This document shows positions 63,579 through 64,000 of a stretch of 64,000 bases of DNA, piece by piece (position 1 is the stretch's first letter; the number at the start of each line of letters is the position of its first letter). Both the position numbers and the translations under genes were made by a program. The DNA is from Amycolatopsis arida (GTDB lineage Bacteria; Actinomycetota; Actinomycetes; Mycobacteriales; Pseudonocardiaceae), in assembly GCF_900115565.1 (NCBI RefSeq), contig NZ_FOWW01000004.1:1-64000 (forward strand), given 5' to 3'. Below the pieces are notes generated by a model. The model was not told the origin of the DNA. It saw nothing but the letters and a program-made list of their open reading frames with translations, and did not search any database.

Positions 63579-64000
63579 TGCGCACGGAGAACACCCATCT
63601 CACCCTCGGGCGACCGGCCCGGCCCTGGTGGCAGGACGCCGTCATCTACCAGGTGTATCCACGCAGTTTCGCCGACACCGACGGTGACGGGATCGGGGAC
63701 CTTCCCGGCATCGTCGAGCGGCTTCCCCATCTCCGCTCCCTCGGTGTCGACGCCCTGTGGATCTCGCCGTTCTTCCGATCGCCGATGGTCGACTACGGCT
63801 ACGACATCAGCGATCACACCGCCGTCGACCCGATCTTCGGCACCGACGCCGACGCGGACGTGCTCATCGCCGCGGCCCATGCGCAGGATCTGCGCGTCCT
63901 CGTCGACATCGTGCTGCCCCACACCAGTGACCAGCACCCGTGGTTCCGCGCCGCGGCCACGTCCCGCACCGCACCGACGCGCGACTACTACGTCTGGCGT
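63578..64000 (+). CDS. GH13 alpha-glucosidase / alpha-amylase-type enzyme, partial
   Basis: The first 141 residues are inside the window, and the gene runs past the right edge. PWWQDAVIYQVYPRSFADTDGDGIGDLPGI and LGVDALWISPFFRSPMVDYGYDISDH are the GH13 alpha-glucosidase (oligo-1,6-glucosidase-like) hallmarks. VLVDIVLPHTSDQHPWF is region I with the conserved His. Catalytic Asp, Glu and Asp lie beyond the edge. It would act in the cytoplasm on short alpha-glucosides. No ribosome-binding site is visible before the ATG, which overlaps the operator, so a leaderless transcript is possible. Expected full length about 540 residues. Confidence 0.88.
   Translation, partial: MRTENTHLTLGRPARPWWQDAVIYQVYPRSFADTDGDGIGDLPGIVERLPHLRSLGVDALWISPFFRSPMVDYGYDISDHTAVDPIFGTDADADVLIAAAHAQDLRVLVDIVLPHTSDQHPWFRAAATSRTAPTRDYYVWR

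Overview
The DNA is very GC-rich, with strong third-position G/C, frequent GTG starts and short gaps. The core genes suggest an actinobacterium of the mycobacterial/pseudonocardial lineage, most probably Pseudonocardiales. From about 13 to 57.7 kb the gene order follows the Mycobacterium tuberculosis block Rv2478c to Rv2457c as I remember it: ssb, ettA, NAD-glutamate dehydrogenase, thioesterase, an alpha-glucosidase relative, glbO, HNH protein, DUF5130, pepN, a DsbA-like nitroreductase, rpiB, nei, tig, clpP1, clpP2, clpX. This is a vertically inherited chromosomal backbone into which accessory genes have been inserted.

Left edge (0-3.4 kb): the end of an integrated element. It carries a lytic transglycosylase/NlpC-P60 cell-wall hydrolase and a large serine recombinase that appears internally deleted. 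The recombinase frame ends inside a tRNA-Arg(TCT) gene, the likely attachment site. Next (3.8-6.4 kb) is a decayed xylan-utilisation cluster: a GH10 xylanase with a nonsense codon, the 3' end of a sugar ABC permease, and a GH115 alpha-glucuronidase broken by frameshifts. From 6.4 to 13 kb lie a DsbA-family protein, a secreted I36-type inhibitor, a LacI regulator divergent from an MFS exporter, and a CopD-CtaG fusion.

Core block (13-58 kb): DNA binding and translation (ssb, ettA), the 180-kDa-type glutamate dehydrogenase with two small partners, and a DUF305/LVIVD divergent pair. Then come a GH13 homologue that has lost its catalytic motifs beside glbO, MscS, an HNH protein, and a small gene made of 17 perfect hexapeptide repeats (GTRVTx). 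An island with lower GC at 33.4-37 kb holds an S9 peptidase, a P-loop kinase-like gene and an integrase relic. PepN, a mycothiol nitroreductase-like protein, ComB, RpiB and Nei follow. A KstR-like operator precedes an F420-type oxidoreductase and a ketosteroid-isomerase-like gene. tRNA-Gly, tRNA-Pro and an Eis-like acetyltransferase come before the proteostasis genes tig, clpP1, clpP2 and clpX.

Right edge (58-64 kb): an anti-sigma-factor-like ATPase, a Tat-exported esterase, FdhD, a truncated formate/oxalate-type transporter, a DUF899 protein whose expected start codon reads ACG, and a LacI regulator with a GH13 glucosidase whose operator overlaps its start.

The least explained structures are the GTRVT repeat gene (31.4-31.8 kb) and an intergenic module seen at 25.3 and 33.0 kb. 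The module combines actinobacterial DnaA-box-like sequences with a CGGTAG-CTGGAA motif at an identical spacing.
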